Shown here: piece by piece, positions 20,795-33,150 of the stretch
Layout of the letters: each line of letters starts with the position of its first letter
Numbering within the stretch: position 1 is the first letter of the stretch
Assembly: GCF_932294415.1 (NCBI RefSeq)
Contig: NC_065542.1
Span: 45,597,942 to 45,661,941 of the forward strand
Direction: 5' to 3'
Source of the DNA: Quercus robur
Lineage: Eukaryota > Streptophyta > Magnoliopsida > Fagales > Fagaceae
Length of the DNA stretch: 64,000 bases
Notes under the pieces: generated by a model
What the model was told of the DNA's origin: nothing
The model's input: the letters and a program-made list of their open reading frames with translations, nothing else
Databases searched by the model: none
Position numbers and translations under genes: made by a program

Positions 20795-22643
20795 CATGTT
20801 GTGGGTTCCTTTTTTGGAAAGTACCCAAGTCTGTTAATGATAAGGGATCTTGGGCCTCCAGGGATGGATGGTTGGACTAGGTTGTTATATGTACCGGTTT
20901 GTGCGCAAGTCACATAAAGCTCCTCAAGGAAAAAATGCAATTCCTCCTAAGCAATAAAATACCATTATAAGTGTTTTAGTGTCATAAAATGACCCTTTAC
21001 TTTTACGAAATAAGTAAAATAATTATTTATAATATTCACAATGAGAAGGAGATCGAAATAGAATATTTAAGGCTTATCTTTTATTGTGTGAACATTTAAA
21101 AGAGTTCCTTCACTTGGTTCCCCGAGCGTGATGTCGTGGTACCCCGAACGTGATGTTGTGGTACCCTGAATGGGATGTCGTGGTTCCTAGGGGTACTAGG
21201 CTTGTAATCCATGGAACCCAAAATGCTAATTCTTTGAACTATATGATCTTTCTCCATGCTTATTATGCAATGGAGTTTTGTCCTTTCCCTTTACCTCTAT
21301 AGGTCTTGCATAAGAACAACTATACACTACACATATCTTCAAATAAATGTTAGTTCCTCAGATTAGGATATACATTCTAATATATATATATATATATATA
21401 TATGTAAATGAATTTCATAAGAATTAGTCAACCACGAGGATTTTGGCCCCAATTCTCATAGACTTGGTGCTTTTGCACAAGACTTGTGGGATTTGGAACT
21501 CAAGTCCAAGTAGCTTTGCTTGGGCATTGCCTTCCAAGATAGTTATGTGAGGAGGATTTTGTGGGAGAGAGTGATATTTGATATGTGCATGTTTTGACAT
21601 ATATTTCTATGGAGGCTAAGTGATATTTTGAATGATTTCAAGGATATAAGATGACTTTCTCCTCTTTGGCTCTCTTATTTTGTTCCTTTTCTCTCCTCTC
21701 TCCCTTGCTGGGCTCTTAAAGCTCTAAGAATTATCTTTTTGAACCTCTGAACTCTCCCCTTTTTCCTCCATCTGAATCCGCTTTCTTCCCCCTTCTGCTA
21801 TGCCTTAGTGTTCCTTTTATAGTGGACATGGTCTAATACCCCAAACAAGGACGTCCCTGGTTTGCTAGGTAAAACCATGTCATTTGGAACCTAAAAAATT
21901 GCATTAGGCAGAGGTTTAGCTTAATTAGGCAATCATAACTCAAAAGGGGCATTTGGCTTTAGCTACAAATGGAAGATTCCTTTTTGGAAAGCCAAAGGAG
22001 TGGGTGGGCTACTCAATGCAATGGATGATAGCTTTGATTGAAAATGACAATTGAGAGGAAATTGTGGGGAGATGTCATGCACATGGAGGAACTAAGTTTT
22101 CCATTGGTTCATGCATTCCAAGCAAATATATGAACCAAGGGAAACCGTCGGGATCCTCCTTTCACCAGAAATCACTCCCTTACTGACCAAACCATTTCTC
22201 CCTTACTACCAACTCGGGATCCCATGGGCTTGGACCGTGGGTTACAAAGATAACACCTGATTTTGCTGGATTTTTTAATGGTTTTTGCTGGAAATCTAAA
22301 CATACACCTTGGCTTTCCCATATGTCAACCAAGGTCCTCTTCTCAAGGCTTCAAAAGGACACATCAAGGTCCTAGAGCCTTGATGTTAATTCTTCTTGCT
22401 ACATATCCTCTGGCCTGACTGAGATCCTTCTTCTTGCTGTATGTCCTCTAGCCTGACCAACTCTGGGTCCTCTTTATTATTATTGTTATTATTATTATTA
22501 TTTCTTTCTTTTTCATTCTTTTTGGGACTTGGGCCTTCACAATCCTTCTTTACTTCATGAATTGGGCATTCTTAAGGCCCATGGTCTTTCCTTACTTTTT
22601 ATGGAACAGGCTTTCTTATCAAATTTTGGTCCTCAACACATGT
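20795..22643. mobile_element. Solo LTR (1839 bp) with 5-bp TSD catgt
   Basis: The LTR at 20800-22638 runs from TGTGGGTTCC to GGTCCTCAACA, so it has TG...CA ends. It is flanked by perfect direct repeats catgt (20795-20799 and 22639-22643). No primer-binding site, polypurine tract or coding sequence adjoins it. This fits a full retrotransposon reduced to one LTR by recombination. Orientation and superfamily are not decided. A 3 x about 25-bp repeat (gatgtcgtggtacccc-type) lies at about 21125-21185, an (AT)n tract at about 21379-21403 and an (ATT)n-type stretch at 22472-22502. Confidence 0.75.
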
Positions 22644-23637
22644 CTAATGTATGTATGAAAATTCCCACATGAAATTAAGGTCATTTGCAATAATTTTATG
22701 AATTTATGTGTAAATGTGTTAAAACTGCCACTGTGATAGTATCTGTGTTTATAACATGAAAATGTTGGATTAAATTCTGTTCTTTGAAGTTGGATGCTAG
22801 GAGAAGTTCCTATGAAATTTGATACACATATGGTTGTAATGGAATTGGTCTAATAGCAATTGGATGAATATAGAAATAATAGTGTAATTTCCAATTTGAC
22901 TAAAATTCTATTAGGGCATATTTGAGCGTGCTGGTTTGTATGATTTTTAATAAATCATGGCTTTATTATTTGTCTCTAAAACTGTAATGGAAAATACTAG
23001 ACATCCATAGGATTAACTCTGTAAATTGGAATTGGATGTGATTTGATAACCCATTTAAATTTTGTAAGTGAAGAATGTGCTACTGGAATAGGGAGTCAAC
23101 AAGAAATGTATATTTGACTCTATGGTGAATGGATTGAGTTGAAAATTTGAATGTATGATGTTTGATTTGTAATTGGATGACTGCTTGTTTGTTGTTTTTG
23201 GGGGTGATTATAGGGACTCCTAGTTAGGGTAAAGAATAAGAAGGAATGAAAGTCTATAAGAGTTGATAGATAAGTTGTGAAATGAACACCCCTTATGAGA
23301 TAGAACACATACTAAGTAATGAAACTGTCATCCTTTGATCTTGGGATAGTCCAGGAATAGTAGGGAACTCCACTGCAAGCTTGGAGACTTCAAGGTATCT
23401 GCTTCAAGGTAAGAGAATGTGCCATGACCTTAATTGAATTGATCCATATCATAATGAAATTCATTTAATTGATACATAGACTTACCAATTCATTATAGAT
23501 CTAAATATTTCCTCAAATCATTTGATAATTTTTTTTACTTGTGTCTCTAACTCAATTCGTTGGGAGATCTAATGCTTGAAGTCAAATTCTATTTGATTAT
23601 CATCATACATATTTGTTTGATTGGATTAGGCCATACA

Positions 23638-23668
<31 letters not shown>

Positions 23669-24849
23669 TTTTTAAAAGTTGCACACCTTGGCGAGCAGCA
23701 TGCTTTGCGATGCAAAGGAGCTATTATCGCCAAGCTCCCTAACATAACGCTGCATCAAGCTACTAAGAAAGATGTTCACCTTTTAAAATATCCCATATAT
23801 GTAAGCAGGAATAGGGGAAGGGGTCAGATTTATTATGATGGTAGCAAGAGTATTAATAATCAATATCAATATCAATATCTATATCTATATCTATATCATA
23901 TCATATACTATATATAATAGCAGAAGCCTTTTCCTGCAATCAAGGAGGTGCTACCATGTAGGAAAAATAGCCATCTAAAATTCAGCCACGTTTTAGTTAA
24001 AAAGTGATAAATTACAATGTTTCACTATGTTAAAACACTGTTTGGGAGCCTCTTGGTATAAAAAGAAACTAACCGCTTAAAAAAAAAAAAAAAGATTGGC
24101 ACACAGAGAAAGGAGAGAGAGATGAGGCGCATCGAAGGCCCTAACACATAGAGAGATTGAGAGATCCCAAAAATATAAAAAACCAAAATACGGTTTAGAG
24201 AGAGATATAATGTAGAGAGACAAGGAGAAAGAGAACGTAGAGAGAGAGATTCAGTCTGTCATAGAGGGTGGAGAGAAACAAATCTGAGAAGACAGTCAGG
24301 CCTTTGCCACCATTAGACCACCGTACCCTCCATCAGTATAGTCTTTGTTTTTTGTACTGAAGGTTAGCATACTCCTTTCTTCTTCAAATACTATTTTGTT
24401 GTTTAGAAGACAGACTGAAACTCCTTACCATTGCCTTTTCTATTCAAATTGGAATCTTAATTCTTCAATATATCTATGATTTTGAATTCAAAACTGACAG
24501 TTCCCCTTGCATAATTTTCTAGGGTTTTTCTTTTGCCCCTTTAAAAAAAATAGATGGGTTGATCCTCTTTCTTTGGATGCTTTGGTTTCAAATTATCCCT
24601 CTGTCTTCTTTTATTTTTGGTAACATTAGGGATTTTGTCCTTATCTATTGTGGTTAAAAGTAAAAATTTACCTTGGATTATTTAAAATCTGAAACTATTA
24701 GATGAAAACGAAGTTTCTAGATAAAGTTTATGCAAAAAGTGTTTACTGTTATGCGAAAATTAACTGTTTTGTTTGAAGTGTGGTATTGTGATTAAATTTG
24801 GGCATATTGTTTTATTGTTGTTAATCTTGCTTGAAAGTTCAAAAACGTG
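22644..24849. other. Intergenic DNA with microsatellites; no gene recognised
   Basis: An (AT)n plus T-run lies at 23636-23672, a (CAATAT)n/(CTATAT)n tract at about 23858-23905 and a GA-rich block at 24105-24260. The part from about 24360 to 24840 resembles the sequence at about 27870-28330 (for example tctttggatgctttggtttc versus tctttggattcttttgtttc), so it belongs to the old repeat field described below. Confidence 0.45.
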
Positions 24850-25930
24850 TACAAAAACACTTTTGAACGTTTAGACCCCCAAAAACCAACTTAACCAACA
24901 CAAGCAATATGTCAAACAACTAGTGTGCGGAAACTTAACATATGCTATAATATGAAATTAGGTTAAATACTATCTAAGCCATAACATGATAAAATCACAG
25001 CAGATAATATAAAGGCAAAGATAGAGAGGAAGGAAGATGCAAACACAAAGACAACACGCGATGTGTTATCGAAGAGGAAACCGAAGACCTCGGCGAAAAA
25101 CCTCTCCGCCGCCCTCCAAGCGGTAATCAATCCACTAGAAAATACAGTTGGGATACAATGACAGCAATAGACCCTCCAAGCCTAATCTACCCAGTGCACC
25201 TAAGCCCTCCAAGCTTCTTGCTCCAACGAGGTTGCGCCGAACCTTTTTCTTTTCTAGCTTTCCGGATTCCGCTACTACACCGTAGCATCAACCAATGAAG
25301 ATTGGCTCCTTCCTAACTGCTTCCCAGAACTTCAAACGACTGTCTCACAGAGATGATAATGGTGAGAACCAGGTTTGGTATAATGCCTCTCAAGGTTTTG
25401 ACAATGGAGAGGAAGAGAGTGAGGAAATTTGATGAGACTCTAAGGTAGGGATTGTGTGTGAAACAATCTTGTTTTTCTTTAGAGTTTCTCTCTCAAAATT
25501 CTCTCTGGAAGCCCTCTTTCAATCGTGGGTTAAAAGGGGTATTTATACTTGAGTGAAGAGGAATGTGAAACGTCAGGTTTTTCCAAAACAGGGGTGGCTC
25601 GCGGCTTGACCTCGCGGCTTGACCAAGTCGCGAGATCCAGTCGCGAGTTAACCGTATGGCCAGTTGTCCTGTTTTGTCCTGTAGTGCTCCAGCTAGCATG
25701 ACTGTTCATCTTCCAGCATGCTTGGCACGTGTGCAGCTTCTGGCGGCTTGCAGCCGCGAGTCCACCAGCGAGTCCCAGCCGCGACACTCTGTTTTCTTGC
25801 ACACTCTTGAGCAATCTTCACTCTATCTCACTCACTACCCTTACAACAATCCCACCTAAATACAGGGTTACTAAATGCTGAATTACAAGCAAATTTGGCA
25901 CGGAATAAAGCCAATTAGATGGTTGAATAA
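24850..25930 (-). mobile_element. Probable LTR-derived sequence (GC-richer, with promoter-like layout)
   Basis: Read on the - strand, this stretch has GC-rich DNA with repeated TCGCGAC / GCCGCGAG motifs (25590-25790), then a TATA-like agtataaataccc (about 25541-25553), then a GA/CT-rich leader and the phrase ttcgataacacatcgcgtgt. That layout suits an LTR (U3, TATA, R/U5). Exact ends and a target duplication were not found, so this is a moderate call. Overlapping open frames on both strands here look like chance. Confidence 0.4.
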
Positions 25931-26326
25931 ATTCAATCTTACATTGCTTTATGGATGTATTTGGGATATCCTGGGTCTACGAAAGCCAAATCCTTTGCCA
26001 ACATCTTTTACTGTTATCCTTGATGATACTTTATCTTTCATTGCTAACATCTTTTTTCTAATTCTACTAATAGAACAACTTAATTTTTTATACACAATTT
26101 GTTTGATAAAATTACGAATTTTTTGTTTTATTCTAGAATTCTTAATACATGGAGGTGGAAGGAAAATAAGGAGCATGGTCTTGCAGGTTATAATGATATA
26201 CCATTTTATGGTAGACACTGTATATGTTTGTATTTTAACAGAGAGAGTTTATTACATTGTATTGTATTATGTTAGACAATGTTTATTAACTAAACAAAAA
26301 AGGATTCATTGAGAAAAACAGAGATC

Positions 26327-26330
<4 letters not shown>

Positions 26331-26389
<59 letters not shown>
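26331..26389. repeat. (GA)n microsatellite
   Basis: About 59 bp of uninterrupted GA, directly followed by a tandem duplication. Confidence 0.95.
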
Positions 26390-26390
<1 letters not shown>

Positions 26391-26398
26391 AATTTGCA

Positions 26399-26640
26399 GG
26401 TAGGCACTACTGTTGCTCTCCATACACCAAAAAAATGGCCTCCCTCCATTATTTAACTGCTACAGGTAAAGGTTTTTTTTATTCGTTTTTATATTACACC
26501 ATAACTTGATTTTTATGTGCGGGCAGGCACTATTGTTGCTCTCCATACACCAAAAAAATGGCCTCCCTCCACTATTTAACTGCTACAGGTAAAGGTTTTT
26601 TTTATTCGTTTTTATATTACACCATAACTTGATTTTTATG
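26399..26640 (+). repeat. 123-bp tandem duplication
   Basis: The stretch starting aggcactactgttgctctcc (26402) is repeated at 26525 with only a few differences, through to cataacttgatttttatg. No open frame is conserved in a meaningful way. Confidence 0.93.
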
Positions 26641-28722
26641 CTTAGTCGTTTGGTTGGATATGTTTGGATTTATGTATTTGAGTTAGATTTGGATTTGGCT
26701 ACGGTAATTGGGTTAGAATTGTTTTCTACTTAACGTAATTTTTCGCAGGGAGTATTTTTTAATTCTTGCCTTTTGGAAATATGAATTCTAATTTGTGATT
26801 TCTTTTATTGATTGCTTTTTTTTGTTTTTTTTTTTTTTTGTAATGAGCATTTTTAAATTTGTGTCTTTGGTTTTTTCTTATATCCTGATTCGAAATCTTG
26901 GTTTCTCTATTTGTGTTAAACCTATTAATGTTCCTTAAGTTTTTTTTTTTTTTTTTTTTTTGATACCTCATCAGTTCTTTCTTTGTTTTAGAGTTATGAT
27001 TGAATTTTAACCTATGGTGTCTACTATTTATGTGTTATTAGACAATAAACTTTTTGTTTGTGTTATTAATATTTCATTCTACGCAGAGAGCAAAGAGTAG
27101 GGAGGTGATGAGATATGAGAAGATCAGAAGCGTTACCAACAAAGGATGCAAATTCAACATGATTGGTAGACCCGATGCTGTTGGCTAACATTCTTTGTGG
27201 GATAGTGTTTACTGTCTTCAACAATTTGTCACTAACACAAGTTTTAAACTTTTAATTTTTCTTCACCTTTCTTATATGACACACTTTGTACTTCTTTCTA
27301 TTTGTTTATAGGACTTCTATTATTATTTTTAATTGTTTCTTCAAACTTATCTAAACATATGGACATCCTCATAAATTCCTTAATGTATGCCTATTCCACT
27401 CTGCTCAGGTTTAAAATTCACAAAAATATAGAGGACAAGACAGGGGTATATTAATGCTTACATTATTTTTGTGAGACTGTTGAATTACCTTTGAATCTTT
27501 GATATGGGAACAATCTTTCACATTTTTACAATTCAAACCATATTATAATGTTCGCTTTAACTTCTTTGGTAGTCTCTCTTTCATCTTTTTCTTTTGTAAT
27601 TTAAAAAACTTTCTTACCCTATCATTTTATTGAAATACAGATTTACTAAGTTCTATGTCAAGTATGACACTTGGGTATTTTGCAATAAGATTTGCTGGAT
27701 CAAACTGACAGTTTAGGATGGCCTGATTTTCGTTCTGTTTATCTCCTACTTTGTATTAAATTTTGTCCATTGATGTATTTGGGTTTGAATTGGCTCTATT
27801 TTGAATATTTTAGTCAGCTTTTTCTTCAATTTTTTTTTAAATTTTCCTCAGCATAGCATTTAAAAAAAAAAAAAAAAGGTTTTTTTGCCTGTAATATTCC
27901 ACAATTGCTTTTCCTTAGCATCTGAATTTTTCAATATCTATATTTTGTAATTTTGTAAATGGAAGCTTTTCCTATTCGAATTAGCATCTGCCTTTTCCCT
28001 ACTTAATAGGCTAGGGTTCTTCTTTGATTGTTTTGTTAATTGATGACTTTATTCTATTTCTTTGGATTCTTTTGTTTCAATTTATCATTTATGGCTTTTG
28101 TTTTGGTATCATTAGTGAAATTTTCCCTTGAAATTTTGTGTTAAAAAGTCAATTTCTCCTTGGAAGATTTTATATTTGAATTTTAGAGTGTTATGATTTT
28201 ATCTAAGTTATGGTTTTTTAAAATAAATTAAAATGTTTGGTTTTGATTTATTATTAAAAAAAAAAAAAAAATAGCCATCTGAATGCTAAATTTGTGTTAT
28301 CTTTGTTTACTAAACATGGTTGTATGGTTTACACATTAGATTTTAGATTATTATGTGGACCTTGAAAATTATCTTTGTTTTAAAAAATGGAATATGGGAA
28401 AAATCTTCCACTTTTTTGCAAGATTACTACGTTTGCTTCAACTTCTTCTGTAGTCTCTCTTTCATCCTTTTCCCTGTAAATTAAAAATCCTTATTACTCC
28501 ATCATTTTGTTGAAACATAGATTTACAACATTTTCTGTCAAATACGACACTTGAGTATTCTGCAAGAAGAGTTGATTGATTGAACTGACTGGTTAGGATG
28601 CCCTAATTTCCCCTATGTTTATTTCATATTTTGGATTAGATTTTGTCCACTAATATATTTGGGTTTGACTTGGTTTTGCTTTGCAAATTTTAATTAGCTA
28701 TTTTGTTTTAAGTTGATTCAAT
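26641..28722 (+). repeat. Degenerate repeat field, copies of an old sequence of unknown type
   Basis: A roughly 300-bp stretch at 27480-27790 (marks: gtagtctctctttcatc, tttgggtttgaattggct) recurs at 28385-28700, 900 bp later, and in part at 34640-34790 and 35330-35390, beyond the CACTA element that splits the field. The sequence at 28010-28140 also resembles 24500-24650. Copies are too diverged to name. They could be an old transposon or a repeated non-coding region. A purine-rich stretch at 27085-27180 could be a relic exon, but I do not recognise it. Confidence 0.55.
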
Positions 28723-28740
28723 CACTATAACAAAATGAAT

Positions 28741-29240
28741 TTTCAGTGACGAAAAAATTCGTCACTAAAAGTCCATTTTTTCGTCGCTGAGGACCTTTAG
28801 TGATGAAATCGGACTTTTAGCGATGAAACTCATTTCGTCGCTGAAACCTAGTCGCTAAAAGTCCTGGCGACAAAAAATTTCATCACTAAAAGTTCGATTT
28901 GATTTAAAAAAAACTTTTAGCGACGAAAACGTTTCGTCGCTAAATGTTTTCCTCGCTAAAAACACCATTCACTGACGAAAATATTTCGTCACTAAAAACA
29001 CTTTAGTTTATTAAATCATATTTAGTGACGAAAAAGTTTGTCACTAAAACTATTTTTGGGTACATATAGTGACGAAAAAGTTCGTCACTAATACTATTTT
29101 TAAAAATATCCAGGCATATATGAAAATTTTTGTCACTAAAACCATTTCTTACAAAATTTTGCTACATTTAGCGACGAAATATTTTGTCACTAAAACAATT
29201 TTTTTTGCTATATTTGTGACTAGAAAATTCGTCGCTAAAA
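28741..29240. repeat. CACTA left subterminal repeat array
   Basis: At least ten copies of a 12-13-bp motif (ttcgtcactaaaa, or its inverse) occur in both orientations within 500 bp. In this superfamily such arrays are transposase-binding sites. The open frame at 29069-29329 is built from these repeats and is not a gene. Confidence 0.85.
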
Positions 29241-29830
29241 CTTATTTTTTGTTTTTATTTTTTTCATGGATTTATTTTTTTAAAACCTCACATTTGAATA
29301 ATACATTTATTTCAACAACACATTTATAAAAAAAGATCCATACATTCCACAAGTAAAAAATAATACAAGTATCCAATTCAAACTCCTTCCATACAATAAT
29401 TGTTTGCAACACATACAGTAACTCAAGATGTTTTATAACAATACAAAAAGTCTAGCATAATATAATTAGAACTAACGGAAGATGTCCTCATATGTCTTCA
29501 AGTAATGCCAAAAGTAAATCCCCTAAAAGCCACCAATAAGAAATCTGCACAAATATAAAAACAATACTACATTAAAATCGTAAAGTAAAAACATTAACTA
29601 TGTTATAAGAAACATTTCTAACAATGCATTAAGAGTAGCCACACTAATGAATTAAAATTACAACTCCTAATGTATAAGTTGTAGAAAGTAAATATAGATT
29701 TTCAAGTGTAATATAATACAATTAGTTTCAAATAATGCATCATAAAAAGTAGTCACACCATGTAGTGTGGGTCAATTGCTAAAATAAAGTACTAATCAAA
29801 AAGTGTTTTAACTTGACGTTGAACCACCCC

Positions 29831-32292
29831 CTAGGTAAAAGCGTCATTATAATCCTTGCTCCTCAAAAAGTTAAGAATATTCTTTTGGACCTCTTCTTGC
29901 TTAGCTCGTGCCTCTTGGTCCCTAACTTGCTCCTCTTGGTCCCTAGCTCTTGCCTCTTTGAGCTCAATTATCTCATTTTCTAGCCGTTGGATATACTCCA
30001 TCAAGGAATTAAATGAGGCGGTGGTTACTAGAGAAGAGGAAGGTCTCATGCCAAGTCCTTTTACAATACCGGATTTCTTCTTAAAAACCAAGTTTGAAAT
30101 CTCCTCTTGTGTAAGGGGAATTGCATTAGGATCTTGATAATGATCCTCTTGCACTTTGAGAATATTTTCCTATCATTTGAAAGAGAGAAAGAAACAAATA
30201 ATCACAACATTAATATTACATATGTTATAGCTTTACAAATATTATAGGGATGAAATGATACACATACATATGTCGCTTCATCCTCATGGTGTATTCACAT
30301 ATTTGTATTTGGATTGAAATGAACATCTTTGAAGATTTTTGCCAATTCAGGAACTTGACCATCATTATTATTTGTCTAATTAATTAACATTCAAGTGTAA
30401 GATAGATATACTTAATTAATCACAACATGTAATATAATAAGGTTTAAGAAAATGAAAAAACACGCACCTCCTCATCAACCCTAACAGCAAGTGCCTTTGT
30501 CCCACATCTATATTTGCCTGAAGTTTTCTTCCTTTTTTCAGAGTTCTTTCTTGATTTTTTCTAATAAACAACATTCAAGATATTTATTAGATCATGAATA
30601 AAACAGTATACATTTACTTCATCTAAGTATTAATCTAATTAGTTGACAATATAATATAGTAAACATTGGATAATAATATACGCATAAATAATTTACCAAC
30701 CAATCCTCATTGGTCCATCTCCCATTAATGAGTTCAGTCCATTGCTCAAGTGTGACATTCTTTGGTGGGTGGCTTCTTGCATAATCAGCACCAAGAGATT
30801 GTTAGTGTGGGTGATATTGTACCGTATCAGCCAGTGCACCGGTACAGGTACACTCCCTATTTTGTACCGAAAAAAATACCGGTCGTACCGGACGCGTACC
30901 GGCCGCACCGGTGAAATTCGGCTGTTTACCGGCTGGAACATAAAGTTGTTGATCTTAATGCCCACAGTGACCCAAAAATGTTGTCAATCAACGTTCTTGT
31001 GTGTGAGACTAGAGAGAGAGGTCTAGAAGCTGGCTAGCAGTGACAACCTTCTCTTCATCTTGGCCTCACAATGGTGACAACGAAGCTAGTTGACGGTGAA
31101 CGACACCACTAGCATTCATTGTGTGAAACATAGTTGAATGCTTGATCTGCGAGAGAGGGAGAGAGAGATCAAATCTGAAAATCTGTGTTGATTGATGGGA
31201 AGAGATACATGTGGTGGAGTAAAAAGTGAAAAACTGTGTAAGACTAGAGAGAGGCCTAGAGGTACTGTGTGAAATGAAATGAGAAGTTGAAGTGAAGTGA
31301 TCAGAAGTTAACGTGTGTGGTGGAGTAAAAAACTGACAAAAGATACTTGGAAAATGTAAAATTTGAAATGTATAAAAACTCACGTTAGCTTTTGAGTTCT
31401 TTGGCTTTATCACCAACAAATTTTTCTTATTATTTTATTTGATTCTACCAAACCCATCCCACTTATTATCTATTTATCTCATCCAAACCTTTTTGTTGAT
31501 TTTCTATTTTTTGGTCTTATTTTTTTTTAATAAACTTTTAAGCTTAAATAGTTTAACTGCTTAACAAATTAACTTTTATCAAATAATTAAATTTATAAAA
31601 ATAAAAATAATATAAATATATATATATATATATTAAATATATAAAATAGCGGTAAACTCGAAACAGTACACCGGTATTGATTGGTATCCAAAATATATCG
31701 TATCGCTGGCCAAACCTGTACTACCTCCGGTACGGTATTGACTCCCTTGGAGATTGTACGAGCTTTTTATAAACTTGATGCAACTTGTTGGAGTTGGAAC
31801 TCAATAATCTTCCACATTTTGTATTTAATGTTTTCGTTACCAAGTTGGAATCTCCTTATAGCTCAAACTGATTCTGTAAAATGAAGTGTATATGTATTAT
31901 AAAAATATTATTATATGAATTTAATATGCTTGGTGACAACAAAGACGAGTTAAACGTTATCAATGTAAATTTACCGCGATATTTTGAAGCACCACATCTC
32001 TAGTAGTAGCATCAACATTTTTCCAATTTTTCACGTTGTAACTAGACAAATTACTTCGCACTTGTACGCCAATTTGATTGACAAGATTGCACGCATTCTT
32101 CCCAACAAGAGCATCATACTCTGCAGCTATACGTATTGGCAGCTTACCACTTTTTTCAACAAGTGCCTGTACTGCTGGACAAATTTTGCTCTTACAAAAT
32201 TAATAAATGCATTGACCCCTTCAATATATGGATGACTTAATCTGCCATCGGGTGTCTTACCCATTGTCATCCAACTTTTATCCTTGTTTAAC
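29831..32292 (-). pseudogene. Decayed plant transposase-family gene (Ptta/En/Spm, Transposase_24-like), five exons
   Basis: Read on the - strand, exons are about 32292-31975, 31873-30697 (split by a nested MITE at 30803-31749), 30560-30478, 30375-30268 and about 30172-29831. They have GT donors and AG acceptors. The first exon has a DKSWM-type start like the transposase-associated domain, then a part with VGKNACNLVNQIG, which resembles the Ptta/En/Spm family. The last exon is a Glu/Arg-rich coiled coil (RLENEIIELKEARARDQEEQ). The gene is broken by a frameshift near 32185, a TAA early in exon 2 and a TGA in exon 4, besides the MITE. Family names are from memory and moderate in confidence. The product would have been a CACTA-encoded DNA-binding accessory protein. 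Confidence 0.7.
30795..31757. mobile_element. hAT-like MITE nested in a CACTA exon, TSD gagattgt
   Basis: The element at 30803-31749 is flanked by perfect 8-bp direct repeats gagattgt (30795-30802 and 31750-31757). Its ends are imperfect inverted repeats (tagtgtgggtgatattgtac versus caagggagtcaataccgtac). Both subterminal parts carry many taccgg / ccggta motifs. The coding frame of the CACTA gene on the two sides is in register when the insert and one target copy are disregarded, which places the insertion exactly inside exon 2. Open frames inside (30693-30965, 31066-31419) are not recognised. Confidence 0.82.
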
Positions 32293-32454
32293 TACAATTA
32301 CAAGATGAATGCTACTTTAGTAAAATAAGGACAACTCATGCATAATGTATTCTAACATCTAAGTTTATAAGCTACTTAGATAAAGTTCTATCCCATTTAT
32401 GAATGCACAAGTCTATATTAATACTTAAACAAATATACATTGCACACTCAAAAA

Positions 32455-33150
32455 CTCCCAATATTAGTTTAAACCACCTTATAACACCATGCAACCCACC
32501 CGCTTGCTCCAACATAACAACCCACCACAAAATCAATTTCCAAAATCACAAGTATAGAGTTTTACAAGTATTTAAATCAAATAAAATATTATTCATCACA
32601 TCTAATCAACAATACTCATTCACATTTGCAAGAATTGAAAACAACTCCCAATATGTATTTAAACCACCTTATAACACCATGCAAGCCACCCGCTTGCTCC
32701 AACATAACAACCCACCACAAAACCAATCACAAACATCACAACTATAATGCTTACAAGTATTGAAATCAAATAAAATACTATTCATCACACTAATCAATAA
32801 GGTCCATTCACATTTGCAAGAAATTAAAAAAACTCCCAATATGAATTTAAACCACCTTATAACATCATGCAAGCCACTCGCTTTCTCCAACACAACAACC
32901 CACCACAAAACCAATCACAAACATCACAAGTATAGAGTGATTACAAATATTGAAATCAATTAAAGTAATGTTCATCACATCTAATCAACAAGGTCCATTC
33001 ACATTTGCAAGAAATTAAAAATACTCCCAATATGAATTTAAACCACCTTATAACACCATGCAAGCCACCCGCTTGCTCCAACATAACAACCCACCACAAA
33101 ACCAATCACAAACATCACAAGTATAGGGTTTTATAGGTATTTAAACAGAG
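32455..33150. repeat. Minisatellite, four copies of about 190 bp
   Basis: Copies begin near 32455, 32645, 32833 and 33024 (each at ctcccaatat), with periods of 190, 188 and 191 bp. The common text includes accaccttataaca and ttgctccaacataacaaccc. They lie within the CACTA element, upstream of the decayed gene in its reading direction. The open frames across them are repeats of one another and not genes. Confidence 0.93.

Noticed and set aside
25493..26312. Several open frames on both strands in and after the GC-richer block
   Set aside because: Overlapping frames with no domain. The upstream ones lie in an LTR-like sequence and the 25875-26312 frame is AT-rich noise.
29069..29329. 86-residue open frame with repeated FVTKT motifs
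   Set aside because: It is a translation of the CACTA subterminal DNA repeats, not a protein gene.
32403..32963. Three repeated open frames, briefly considered a repeat protein
   Set aside because: They translate the 190-bp minisatellite; the reading frame is not kept from copy to copy and there is no start context.
32455..33150. Regular repeats considered as a CRISPR-like array
   Set aside because: Repeats of about 190 bp without short unique spacers, in a plant nuclear transposon; a minisatellite explains them.
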